From Elusimicrobiota bacterium (GTDB taxonomy: Bacteria > Elusimicrobiota > Elusimicrobia > UBA1565 > UBA9628), in NCBI GenBank assembly GCA_023249695.1, contig JAHFCD010000151.1, forward strand, positions 1 through 6,290: a stretch of DNA of 6,290 nucleotides, read 5' to 3'. The position numbers were made by a program, and so were the translations under genes. Of the stretch, positions 1 through 6,016 are shown in pieces (positions within the stretch are counted from its first letter, which is position 1; each line of letters opens with the position of its first letter). The notes beneath the pieces are model-generated. The model had not been told where the DNA came from. It made no database searches and saw only the letters and a list, made by a program, of their open reading frames with translations.

Positions 1-420
1 ACCGAGATCGGCTTCATCCGAGAGAGGCATAAGGGCGGCGCCGAGATCTTGAACGCGCTCGGCACCTACTCGCCCGCGTTCGGCATCATCGGAACCGTGC
101 TCGGCATGATCATGATGCTGTCCTCGATCGACGACGTCGCGCAGGTGCCGCGCCGCATGGCGTTGGCGCTGTCGGCGGCCTTCTACGGCCTGGGCTCCGG
201 CTATCTGATCTTCCTCCCGATGGGCGGCAAGCTGCACGCGCGTTCCGAAGAGGAGCTGTTGATCAAGGAAATCATCATCCGCGGCGTGCTGCTCCTGCAG
301 AGCGGCGCCACGCCGTCGGTCGTCGAGGCGAACCTCAAGGCGTACCTGCCGCCGGCGCAGCGGCTCATCGTGAAGGGCCCGCCGGCCCCGGGAGCGCCGG
401 GGGCGCCGACGGCCGCTTAA
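1..420 (+). CDS. motA: MotA-type flagellar/ion-channel stator subunit, 5' end outside window
   Basis: This is the C-terminal 139 residues of a MotA/PomA-family inner-membrane protein. The frame is open from base 1 and ends in TAA at 418-420; the true start lies upstream of the window. MotA subunits surround two MotB helices and convert ion flow into torque. Visible residues RERHKGGAEIL (7-17) match the end of the cytoplasmic loop of the family. Two hydrophobic segments follow (about 24-42 and 54-74), corresponding to TM3 and TM4. Pro25 in YSPAFG and Pro73 in IFLPMG sit where the two functionally important prolines of MotA lie (Pro173 and Pro222 in E. coli). The stretch about 90-116, containing GVLLLQSG and LKAYLPP, matches the cytoplasmic tail of the PomA/Thermotoga-like branch. 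The last residues are a Pro/Gly/Ala tail. MotB follows after 12 bases. A TolQ/ExbB relative is less likely given the MotA-like loop and tail. Whether it powers a flagellum cannot be told here. Confidence 0.88.
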   Translation, partial: TEIGFIRERHKGGAEILNALGTYSPAFGIIGTVLGMIMMLSSIDDVAQVPRRMALALSAAFYGLGSGYLIFLPMGGKLHARSEEELLIKEIIIRGVLLLQSGATPSVVEANLKAYLPPAQRLIVKGPPAPGAPGAPTAA

Positions 421-426
421 AAGGAA
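421..426 (+). promoter_or_regulatory. Ribosome binding site of motB
   Basis: AAGGAA lies directly after the motA stop codon and six bases before the ATG at 433. It supports that ATG over the in-frame ATG at 439. It is one of the clearer Shine-Dalgarno matches in the window. Confidence 0.6.
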
Positions 427-432
427 CAACCG

Positions 433-1224
433 ATGCCAATGCGCGCGCCGCGAGGCTTCATCGACATCAGCGACCCCAAGGTCTGCAAGGTCGGCCATCC
501 CGCGCCCGCCTGGGTCGTCTGCTACGCCGACTTGATGACCGAGCTCGTCTGCTTCTTCGTCATTCTTTACGCGCTGTCCGCCGCGCTGAACAAGGACGTG
601 CAGAAGGCCGCCGCGGACGTCAAGGAAATCATCGACAAGGGCGAGATGAAGGGCGAGGTCAAAATCGACAAGGACGGCCTCAAGATCTCGATCGAGGAGC
701 AGGGCGGAGCCTCTTTTTTCGGCGTCGGCGCGGCCGAGCCGACGCCCGAGATCGACGGCAAGCTGTCGCTGCTGACGCCGGCGCTGGCGAAGCTCGCGCT
801 CGATCACGAGATCCTCGTCGAGGGCCACACCGACGGGCAGAAGATCCACAATGAATATTTCGACTCGAACTGGGAGCTGTCCACGGCCCGCGCGACCAGC
901 GTCGCGCGCCTGCTCATCGAGAAGTACAAGATGCCCGCCGCGAACATCGGCGCCGTCGGCTACGGCGGAAACCGGCCGACGGCCACCAACGACACGCCGG
1001 AGGGCCGCGCCAAGAACCGGCGCGTCGTGATCTTCGTCAAGAGCTCCTCGATCAAGAAGGACGTCAAGGCCGCCGGGCCCGAGTCCAAGGTGCTCGACGC
1101 CGCGGCGGTGCTTCCGCCCGTCGCGCCGGTCACGCCCTCCGGGGGACCGGCGGAAGCATCCCGAAATACGGAAAACCCGGAATCTCCGTCGGCGGCGCCG
1201 CCGGCGCAGGGGGGCGCGGAATGA
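433..1224 (+). CDS. motB: MotB-type stator subunit with OmpA-like peptidoglycan-binding domain
   Basis: This 263-residue protein pairs with the MotA above. A short N-terminal cytoplasmic part (1-25) leads into one membrane helix (about 27-50). The motif YADLM places Asp33 where MotB carries its proton- or sodium-binding aspartate. After the helix, 52-70 is charged and could be the plug/linker segment. The OmpA-like domain runs from about 90 to 203, with EGHTDG at 130-135, NWELSTARA at 146-154, GYGGNRP at 176-182 and the terminal KNRRV at 194-198; these are the usual peptidoglycan-contacting elements. Residues 206-263 are a Pro/Ala-rich, probably disordered tail not seen in short MotB proteins. 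Glu37, one helical turn after Asp33, is an extra acidic residue inside the membrane helix. The start follows a good AAGGAA. The stop overlaps the next gene by four bases (ATGA). A non-flagellar stator role remains possible; family assignment is secure. Confidence 0.9.
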   Translation: MPMRAPRGFIDISDPKVCKVGHPAPAWVVCYADLMTELVCFFVILYALSAALNKDVQKAAADVKEIIDKGEMKGEVKIDKDGLKISIEEQGGASFFGVGAAEPTPEIDGKLSLLTPALAKLALDHEILVEGHTDGQKIHNEYFDSNWELSTARATSVARLLIEKYKMPAANIGAVGYGGNRPTATNDTPEGRAKNRRVVIFVKSSSIKKDVKAAGPESKVLDAAAVLPPVAPVTPSGGPAEASRNTENPESPSAAPPAQGGAE

Positions 1225-1940
1225 TAGAATACGGCATGCGCGACCTTCGCCCCGCCGCGGCCGGCCTCCTGGCGCTTCTGTTCTGCGCCTGCGGACCCTC
1301 GAACAAGAACGTGGTCGTCGAGGACTTCGCCGAGGGCCGCATCGTGGACCTCTCCATCACCGAGAAGCTGACCGGCACCTCGGAGTACATTCTCTTCTCC
1401 ACCTCCAAGAAGACTCAGTTCCTGGACGGCTACATCCAGGGCGTCATCACCGATTACCAGGACAATCCGGTGCAGGGCGTCGTCGTCCGCGCGGTCGCCA
1501 GCGGCGAGAACACCCTCGAGGAAGGCGAGGCTCGCCCCTCGGGCTTCGCGACGAGCTCCTTCGACCCCGGCGTCTCCGACACGAACGGCTTCTACCGCAT
1601 CCGCTTCAGCTTGCCCATCCTGGGCAAGAAGGTGGATATTCGCGGCCGCATGCTCTACAACCCCGGCTGGGAGCAGGAGCGGGACAACCTCGGCAAGGCT
1701 TACGAGCCGCAGACCAAGCAGAGCCAGTATCGCCTTTACTACGACCGCAAGAACGGCCGCATCATCTTCTCGGAAGGCGTGCGCAAGACCGTCGTCTCGG
1801 CCGTGACCGCGAAGGGCGCGGCGAAGGCGCCCGCGCTGCCCGGCGCCGAGGCTCCCAAGCCCGTCGAGAAGGCCAAGCCCGCCGGCGAAGCGGCCGCGGG
1901 CGGTGACGACCTCTTCAAGGGATTCGGCTTCGGACAGTGA
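1221..1940 (+). CDS. Putative lipoprotein with carboxypeptidase-regulatory-like (Ig-fold) segment, function unknown
   Basis: This protein of 239 residues, or 234 from the second Met, is not assignable to a named family. The N-terminus has a hydrophobic run (AAAGLLALLF) ending in CACGPSN, so Cys24 is the likely lipidated residue. The lipobox is imperfect, with Phe at -3 and Cys at -2. Residues about 70-140 contain LDGYIQGVITDYQDNPVQGV followed by SDTNGFYRIRF. This is the pattern of CarboxypepD_reg-like/transthyretin-like beta sandwiches (strand, turn with N-P-V-x-G-V, then G-F-Y near the end). The C-terminal 45 residues are Ala/Pro/Lys-rich and end in GDDLFKGFGFGQ. Two starts compete. ATG 1221 forms an ATGA overlap with motB and follows AGGGGGG at 1208-1214. 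ATG 1236 (Met6) gives a more typical signal peptide (MRDLRP) and follows a TAGAAT hexamer but no Shine-Dalgarno. I keep 1221 for the span without strong preference. It may be a periplasmic or outer-membrane partner of the stator, by position only. Confidence 0.75.
   Translation: MIEYGMRDLRPAAAGLLALLFCACGPSNKNVVVEDFAEGRIVDLSITEKLTGTSEYILFSTSKKTQFLDGYIQGVITDYQDNPVQGVVVRAVASGENTLEEGEARPSGFATSSFDPGVSDTNGFYRIRFSLPILGKKVDIRGRMLYNPGWEQERDNLGKAYEPQTKQSQYRLYYDRKNGRIIFSEGVRKTVVSAVTAKGAAKAPALPGAEAPKPVEKAKPAGEAAAGGDDLFKGFGFGQ
1225..1230 (+). promoter_or_regulatory. Possible -10 element (TAGAAT) for an internal, leaderless transcript
   Basis: TAGAAT stands out in very GC-rich sequence and ends five bases before the ATG at 1236. 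A transcript starting at the usual distance from a -10 box would begin at or next to that ATG. No recognisable -35 box lies 16-18 bases upstream. The same hexamer precedes the PBP gene at 6011. It lies within the first codons of the longer reading of the lipoprotein gene, so it could also be chance. Confidence 0.35.
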
Positions 1941-3124
1941 GCGCCTACTCCGACCACGGTCCGACCGTCTACCTCGACCACAACGCGACGACCCCCGTCC
2001 GCCCGGAGGTCGTCGACGCGATGCTCCCCTGGCTGCGCGATCACTACGGAAATCCGAACTCGGTGTACTCCCTCGGACAGCGCGCGCGCGCGGCCGTCGA
2101 GCGCGCCCGCGAGCAGATCGCCGCCCTGATCGGCGCCGCCGACGCGTCCGAGGTCGTGTTCACCTCCGGCGGCTCCGAGTCCGACGTGCTCGCGATCGCG
2201 GGCGGGGCGTGGCAGGCCCACGACGAAACGAAGGGCCGGCGCCGCAAGGTCGTCACGACGAAGATCGAGCACGACGCGATCCGCCTGCTGGCCGGCCAGC
2301 TGCGCCGCCGCGGCCTCGACGTCGTCGAGGCGGGCTGCGACGCCGCGGGCGTCGTGAACGCCGGCGAAATGAAGGCGATGATCGACGACGCGGCGGCGGT
2401 GGTCAGCGTCATGCACGCCAATAACGAGACCGGCGTCCTCCAGCCCGTGGCCGAGATCGCCGCCGCCGCGCGCGCCGCGGGCGCCCTGGTCCATACGGAC
2501 GCCGTGCAGTCGCTCGGCAAGATGGCGATCGACGCCAAGGCGCTCGGCGTGGACCTCCTCGCGATCTCCGGCCACAAGGTCAACGCGCCCAAAGGCGTCG
2601 GGGCGCTGTACGTGCGGCGGGGCGTGCGCCTGTCGCCGCTCGTCACCGGCCATCAGGAGAAGAACCGGCGCGGCGGGACCGAGAACGTGGCCTCGATTGT
2701 CGGCTTCGGCCTCGCCTGCGAGCTGGCCGGCCGCGAGCTGTCGTCGGCCGCCGCCCACGCGCTCGCGCTGCGCGGGAAGATCGAGGCCGGCGCGCTGCGC
2801 ATCAAGGGCGCGCGCCTCAACGGGCACGGCGAGCTCCGCCTGCCGAACACCGCGCACCTCAGCTTCGACGGCATCGACGGGCACCATCTCGTCGTCGCGC
2901 TCGACCTGTCGGGCGTCTGCGTCTCGAGCGGCCCCGCCTGCTCGTCGGGCGCCTCGACGCCCTCCCATGTCCTTACGGCCATGGGAATCTCGTCGATACT
3001 CGCGACCGCGTCGATCCGCGTGTCGGTGGGCTGGGGCAGCACGGACGCCGACGCCGACCGCCTCCTGGCCCTCCTGCCCGCCGCCGTCGAGAAGCTGCGC
3101 GCGGCCGCCAAGGTGGCCGCGTGA
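1937..3124 (+). CDS. iscS: Cysteine desulfurase, group I IscS/NifS type
   Basis: This 395-residue pyridoxal-phosphate enzyme converts L-cysteine to L-alanine and holds the released sulfur as an enzyme persulfide in the cytoplasm. The fold-type I signature is complete: YLDHNATTP (12-20), GNPNSVYSLG (38-47), FTSGGSESD (75-83), His112 in TKIEHDAI (the residue that stacks on PLP), ANNETG (161-166), HTDAVQ (186-191), and SGHK with Lys214 as the PLP lysine. HQEKNRRGGTEN (239-250) follows, and SSGPACSSGAS places the persulfide Cys335 in the long mobile loop of group I enzymes. Arg361 in ASIRVSVG is the conserved substrate-carboxylate arginine. Length is normal. It begins with GTG in a GTGA overlap with the preceding stop; no near Shine-Dalgarno is seen, so coupling is likely. 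No iscU or iscR is adjacent, whereas mnmA follows directly, as with yrvO-mnmA in Firmicutes. A main task of feeding sulfur to tRNA thiolation is inferred; Fe-S cluster supply is also possible. Confidence 0.93.
   Translation: MSAYSDHGPTVYLDHNATTPVRPEVVDAMLPWLRDHYGNPNSVYSLGQRARAAVERAREQIAALIGAADASEVVFTSGGSESDVLAIAGGAWQAHDETKGRRRKVVTTKIEHDAIRLLAGQLRRRGLDVVEAGCDAAGVVNAGEMKAMIDDAAAVVSVMHANNETGVLQPVAEIAAAARAAGALVHTDAVQSLGKMAIDAKALGVDLLAISGHKVNAPKGVGALYVRRGVRLSPLVTGHQEKNRRGGTENVASIVGFGLACELAGRELSSAAAHALALRGKIEAGALRIKGARLNGHGELRLPNTAHLSFDGIDGHHLVVALDLSGVCVSSGPACSSGASTPSHVLTAMGISSILATASIRVSVGWGSTDADADRLLALLPAAVEKLRAAAKVAA
3110..3116 (+). promoter_or_regulatory. Ribosome binding site of mnmA
   Basis: AAGGTGG lies inside the end of the desulfurase gene, four bases before the GTG at 3121. 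It supports this GTG as the start; the reading frame reaches the PP-loop motif within ten codons. Confidence 0.5.
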
Positions 3125-4188
3125 GCCGGCGGCGCGTGCTCGTCGCGATGAGCGGGGGCGTGGATTCCTCCGTCGCCGCCGCCCTCGTCCATGAGCGGGG
3201 CGACGAGGCCGTCGGCGTCACGATGAAGCTCCTGGCCCGCGCCGACACCGGCTTCGGCTGCTGCGGCTCGCCCGCCGACGTCGACGACGCCAAGCGCGTG
3301 GCCGAAGCCCTCGGGATCGTGCATTACGTCTCGGACATGGCCGAGATCTTCGCGTCGAAGGTCATCCGCCCTTATCTGGACGCCTACCTCGGCGGCACGA
3401 CGCCCAATCCGTGCGTCGAGTGCAACCGCTCGCTCAAGTTCGGCCACCTGCTCGGCCTGTCCGAGGCCTGGGGCTGCGACGCCGTCGCGACCGGGCATTA
3501 CGCGCGCGTCGAGAGCGGCCGCCTGCTCAAGTCGCTCGAGCCGGGGAAGGATCAAAGCTATTTCCTGTATTCGCTCGACGCGAGGGCGCTGTCGCGCGCC
3601 GAGTTTCCCGTCGGCGGCCTGAGCAAGGACGCCGTCCGCGCGAAGGCTCGCGAGCTCGGCCTCAAGACCGCCGACAAGCCCGAGAGCATGGAAACGTGCT
3701 TCGTGCCCAACCGTGACGTGCGCGGCTTCGTCGCCGCCCACGCCGACGCGGACGGTCCCGGCATGGCCGCCGGACCGATTCGCGATCGCCAGGGCCGGGA
3801 GCTCGGGCGCCATAACGGCCTCGCCGCCTATACGATCGGGCAGCGCTCGGGGCTCGGGCTTTCGGGGCCGGAGCCGCGCTACGTGGTTCGAATTGACGCC
3901 GCCGCGAACGCCGTCATCGTGGGCGGCGTCGACGAACTTCAGACGCGCGTGATTTCCGTGGGAGCCATGACTTGGAACGGCGAACGGAATGGGGGAACCT
4001 TGCGGGCCGAAGTGCGAATTCGGCACAGGCACGCTCCGGCCGCGGCGCGGATCGAGATCGGACCGAATCTTACGGCGACGATTTATTTCGACGAGCCCCA
4101 GCGCGCGCCCGCGCCGGGCCAAGCGGCCGTGATCTACGATGGCGACGCCGTTCTCGGCGGCGGCACGATCTTGCGAGGTGACCTGTGA
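3121..4188 (+). CDS. mnmA: tRNA-specific 2-thiouridylase MnmA
   Basis: This 355-residue cytoplasmic enzyme uses ATP to activate U34 in the anticodon of tRNA-Lys, -Glu and -Gln and replaces its C2 oxygen with sulfur. The PP-loop SGGVDSS is at 11-17. GCCGSPADVDDAKRVAEALG (46-65) is typical of the non-enterobacterial branch of the family. NPCVECNRSLKF (96-107) holds the first active-site Cys98. GKDQSYFLY (142-150) is a tRNA-binding hallmark. ESMETCFVPN (188-197) holds Cys193, the equivalent of the second catalytic cysteine (Cys199 in E. coli). The C-terminal beta-barrel part includes YTIGQRSGLGLSG (237-249), EPRYVVRID (251-259) and YFDEPQRAPAPGQAAVIYDG (322-341). All key residues are present and length is normal. 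It starts with GTG in a GTGA overlap with the desulfurase. The nearby desulfurase is the likely sulfur donor, without need for a Tus relay, though this is inference. Confidence 0.96.
   Translation: MSRRRVLVAMSGGVDSSVAAALVHERGDEAVGVTMKLLARADTGFGCCGSPADVDDAKRVAEALGIVHYVSDMAEIFASKVIRPYLDAYLGGTTPNPCVECNRSLKFGHLLGLSEAWGCDAVATGHYARVESGRLLKSLEPGKDQSYFLYSLDARALSRAEFPVGGLSKDAVRAKARELGLKTADKPESMETCFVPNRDVRGFVAAHADADGPGMAAGPIRDRQGRELGRHNGLAAYTIGQRSGLGLSGPEPRYVVRIDAAANAVIVGGVDELQTRVISVGAMTWNGERNGGTLRAEVRIRHRHAPAAARIEIGPNLTATIYFDEPQRAPAPGQAAVIYDGDAVLGGGTILRGDL
4175..4181 (+). promoter_or_regulatory. Ribosome binding site of the small lipoprotein gene
   Basis: GAGGTGA lies within the last codons of mnmA, three bases before the GTG at 4185. 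It supports the GTG start, which yields a complete lipoprotein signal. Confidence 0.5.
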
Positions 4189-4649
4189 GGAAGCTTATTT
4201 TGACGGCGGCCGCCGTGCTCCTGACGGCGGGCTGCGCCGGGATGTTCGGCGGCAAGGACGAGGCGGCGGCCGAGTTCGACAAGGAGACGAGCGCCAACGA
4301 GTCCCGGGTCAAGGAGGACCGCGTCCGCTCGAGCCTCGCCCAGCTCGAGGCGCGCCTGTCCGACTACACGCAGACCGAAAAGAAAATTCCCGCGAAGCTC
4401 GACACGCTCGTGCCGAAGTATCTCGCTGAAATCCCCACGCTCGACCTTCCCGTGTGCGGACGCGAATCGAACAAGGTCGAGGTGTATCCTCCCGAGACCC
4501 TTCGCGACGGCCAGGTGGACGGCTCTCGCCTGCGCGGCACCGGCCACTGGGGCTATGTGTTCACCGAAGACCGGATCGTGATCTTCGTGGACTGCCTGAA
4601 GCCCTCGCTGCGCGGCGTGCCCTGGTACCAGGAGCGCGGCGTTTACTGA
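4185..4649 (+). CDS. Small lipoprotein with pseudopilin-like (type II secretion GspG-like) C-terminal domain
   Basis: This 154-residue protein starts at a GTG that overlaps the mnmA stop (GTGA). MRKLILTAAAVLLTAGCAG is a clear lipoprotein signal: basic start, hydrophobic core, and Cys17 after TAG. The +2 residue is Ala, which in proteobacteria would favour the outer membrane. Residues 24-56 are charged and helical, with a coiled-coil-like look. Then TQTEKKIPAKLDTLVPKYLAEIP (about 62-84) matches the phrase in GspG-type pseudopilins and similar filament proteins where a helix leads into the globular domain. GHWGYVFTEDRIVIFVDC and VPWYQERGVY look like the final beta strands. The prepilin cleavage site and N-terminal pilin helix are absent, so the domain has been moved to a lipid anchor. 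Two cysteines in the mature domain (in LPVCGRE and FVDCLK) could form a disulfide. No named function. It is the last gene of the operon and its end overlaps the opposing gene by 7 bp. Confidence 0.8.
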   Translation: MRKLILTAAAVLLTAGCAGMFGGKDEAAAEFDKETSANESRVKEDRVRSSLAQLEARLSDYTQTEKKIPAKLDTLVPKYLAEIPTLDLPVCGRESNKVEVYPPETLRDGQVDGSRLRGTGHWGYVFTEDRIVIFVDCLKPSLRGVPWYQERGVY

Positions 4650-5986
4650 TACCGGCGGCGGAACTCGGCTTCGTCGCCGATCGGGGTCAGGCCCGCGGCG
4701 CGCCGTGCCAGATGCGAGGCCATCCCCGCTCCGAGGTAGGCCAGCGCGTGGAGCTCGCGCAGCAGCGGCTTCGTGCGCAGGAATTTCTTGAGCTCCGTCG
4801 AAGGCTGCGGCCAGGCCGGGATCTCTCCGACGGGCTTGCCGTCCAAGGTCAGCAGATGGGTCCGGCACGGGCCGCCCGTTCCGAGCTTGCGGCAGGCCGC
4901 GTCGACCGCCGCCTCGGCCATCACGCGGTAGTCCGACATCTTGCCGCCGCCGATGGTGAGAAAGCCCGCCACCCCGTCGCGCGCCTCGTGATCGAAGACC
5001 TCGAAATCCCGCGACAGGAGCTTCTCCGCGCCGGGCTGGCCCAGGATCGGACGCGAGCCGACGATCGTCGCGTCGTGACGCTCGGGCCAGGTCGCGAAGT
5101 AGCGCTTCACCGACCGCGTCAGGTAGCCGATCTCCTCGTCCGTCGTGCGGGTCTGATCGGGGTCGAGCGGACCCGGCATGTCCGTCGGGCCGACCCAGGT
5201 GCCGAGGGGGGACGGCACGACGAACACGTAGCGGGAGCGGTCCTCCGCCTCCAGCAACAGCCCCACCGGCGTCAGCGCCTTGTCGTGATAGATGAGGTGC
5301 GTGCCCTTCATGAGGCGCAGGGGCATGCGCACGCCGGCGAGCGTGGAGACCTTGTCGATCCACGGGCCGGCGGCGTTGACCGTGACGGCGCCGCGAAAGT
5401 CGCGGCCGGCCGCGCTGACGCCGGTCACCCGCGGACCATCTTTGAGGATGGCGGTCACCGGCGAATCGAGCAGCACCGTCGCGCCCGCCGCGCGGGCCGA
5501 ATCCAGCGTGCGGCGGGCGAGCGCTTCCGAATCCACCCACCACTCGTCGAAGACCAGCGCTCCGAGCAGGCCCTCGGGCGCGAGCCCCGGCACGACGCGC
5601 AAGGCCGCCTCGGCGCTCAGGCGGAGATGCGGCCGTCCGTACTTCATCGGCTGGAAGAGATCGTACTGCTCGAACAGGGTCTCGACGGTCTCCAGGCCGC
5701 GCGCGTGTCCTCGATAGACCGGCCAGACGATCGGCAGGCGCGTGAGCAGGTCGCCCGCGGTGCGCATGATGTGGCCCGCGTCCCAGCACGAGGAATGGGT
5801 GGTGAGCCGGTCGTAGAGCAGGTAGCGCACGCCGCCGTGGATCAGATGGGTCGACGCGGCCGTCGTGCCTCCGCCGGGTTGGCCGCGCTCGATGAGCGCG
5901 ACCTTCAGCCCCCTCAGCGCCGCGTCGCGGGCCACGCCCGCGCCGGTGACGCCGCCTCCGATGACGACGAGGTCGTAATCGCTCAT
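4643..5986 (-). CDS. glpD: FAD-dependent glycerol-3-phosphate dehydrogenase (GlpD/GlpA family), short form
   Basis: This 447-residue membrane-associated flavoenzyme oxidises sn-glycerol 3-phosphate to dihydroxyacetone phosphate and passes electrons to the quinone pool. The N-terminal Rossmann motif VVIGGGVTGAGVARDAALRG (7-26) and Glu34 at the end of the next strand bind FAD. STHLIHGGVRYL (45-56) is the family signature and includes Arg54. NAAGPWID (204-211), KGTHLIYH (227-234), WVGPTDMPG (264-272), SRPIL (311-315) and GGGKMSDYRVMAEAAVDA (346-363) follow in family order, with Arg312 and Lys349 probably substrate-binding. The protein is about 50 residues shorter than E. coli GlpD (501) and lacks the cysteine-rich C-terminal domain of GlpA; the C-terminal helical region is compact (about 395-447). 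The ATG at 5986 puts the FAD motif at the usual distance; the GTAGGA immediately before it is too close to be a good Shine-Dalgarno. There is no glpF, glpK or glpR in view. Other DAO-fold oxidases are less likely given the signature motif. Confidence 0.9.
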   Translation of the reverse strand: MSDYDLVVIGGGVTGAGVARDAALRGLKVALIERGQPGGGTTAASTHLIHGGVRYLLYDRLTTHSSCWDAGHIMRTAGDLLTRLPIVWPVYRGHARGLETVETLFEQYDLFQPMKYGRPHLRLSAEAALRVVPGLAPEGLLGALVFDEWWVDSEALARRTLDSARAAGATVLLDSPVTAILKDGPRVTGVSAAGRDFRGAVTVNAAGPWIDKVSTLAGVRMPLRLMKGTHLIYHDKALTPVGLLLEAEDRSRYVFVVPSPLGTWVGPTDMPGPLDPDQTRTTDEEIGYLTRSVKRYFATWPERHDATIVGSRPILGQPGAEKLLSRDFEVFDHEARDGVAGFLTIGGGKMSDYRVMAEAAVDAACRKLGTGGPCRTHLLTLDGKPVGEIPAWPQPSTELKKFLRTKPLLRELHALAYLGAGMASHLARRAAGLTPIGDEAEFRRRYQ

Positions 5987-5996
5987 TCCTACCCAG

Positions 5997-6002
5997 AGTG
6001 TA
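5997..6002 (-). promoter_or_regulatory. Possible -10 element of glpD
   Basis: Read leftward the hexamer is TACACT (four of six to TATAAT), ending ten bases before the glpD ATG. Transcription from it would give a leader of only a few bases. A weak -35 candidate (ATGAAA) lies 18 bases upstream of it. The spacer between the divergent genes is only 38 bp, so a promoter must be here or inside the neighbouring gene. Confidence 0.3.
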
Positions 6003-6010
6003 CGAAATGG

Positions 6011-6016
6011 TAGAAT
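6011..6016 (+). promoter_or_regulatory. Possible -10 element (TAGAAT) of the PBP gene
   Basis: TAGAAT ends eight bases before the ATG at 6025. There is no Shine-Dalgarno between them, so the message may be leaderless or nearly so. No good -35 box is seen at 16-18 bases. It lies back to back with the candidate glpD -10 box, eight bases apart. Confidence 0.45.

Noticed and set aside
1..1224. A Zorya-type defence system, which also uses MotAB-like ZorA/ZorB proteins.
   Set aside because: ZorA has a very long cytoplasmic tail, whereas this MotA ends soon after TM4. No ZorC, ZorD or ZorE-like gene follows; the next genes are a lipoprotein, a desulfurase and MnmA.
1..1224. A TolQR/ExbBD-type energiser instead of MotAB.
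   Set aside because: The OmpA-like peptidoglycan-binding domain after the membrane helix and the MotA-type loop and tail fit MotAB; TolR/ExbD are much shorter and lack that domain.
2081..2094. An alternating CG run that might be a repeat or Z-DNA tract.
   Set aside because: It lies inside the desulfurase coding sequence and encodes ordinary Arg/Ala codons at a normal position of the protein; it is short and expected at this GC.
1739..4122. Long leftward open frames opposite the desulfurase and mnmA genes (1739-2968 and 2653-4122).
   Set aside because: They mirror the real genes' codon pattern, have low-complexity translations and no family motif.
4185..4649. A true type II secretion pseudopilin or type IV pilin.
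   Set aside because: There is no prepilin cleavage site (G followed by F-T-L-x-E) or N-terminal pilin helix; the N-terminus is a lipoprotein signal ending at Cys17.
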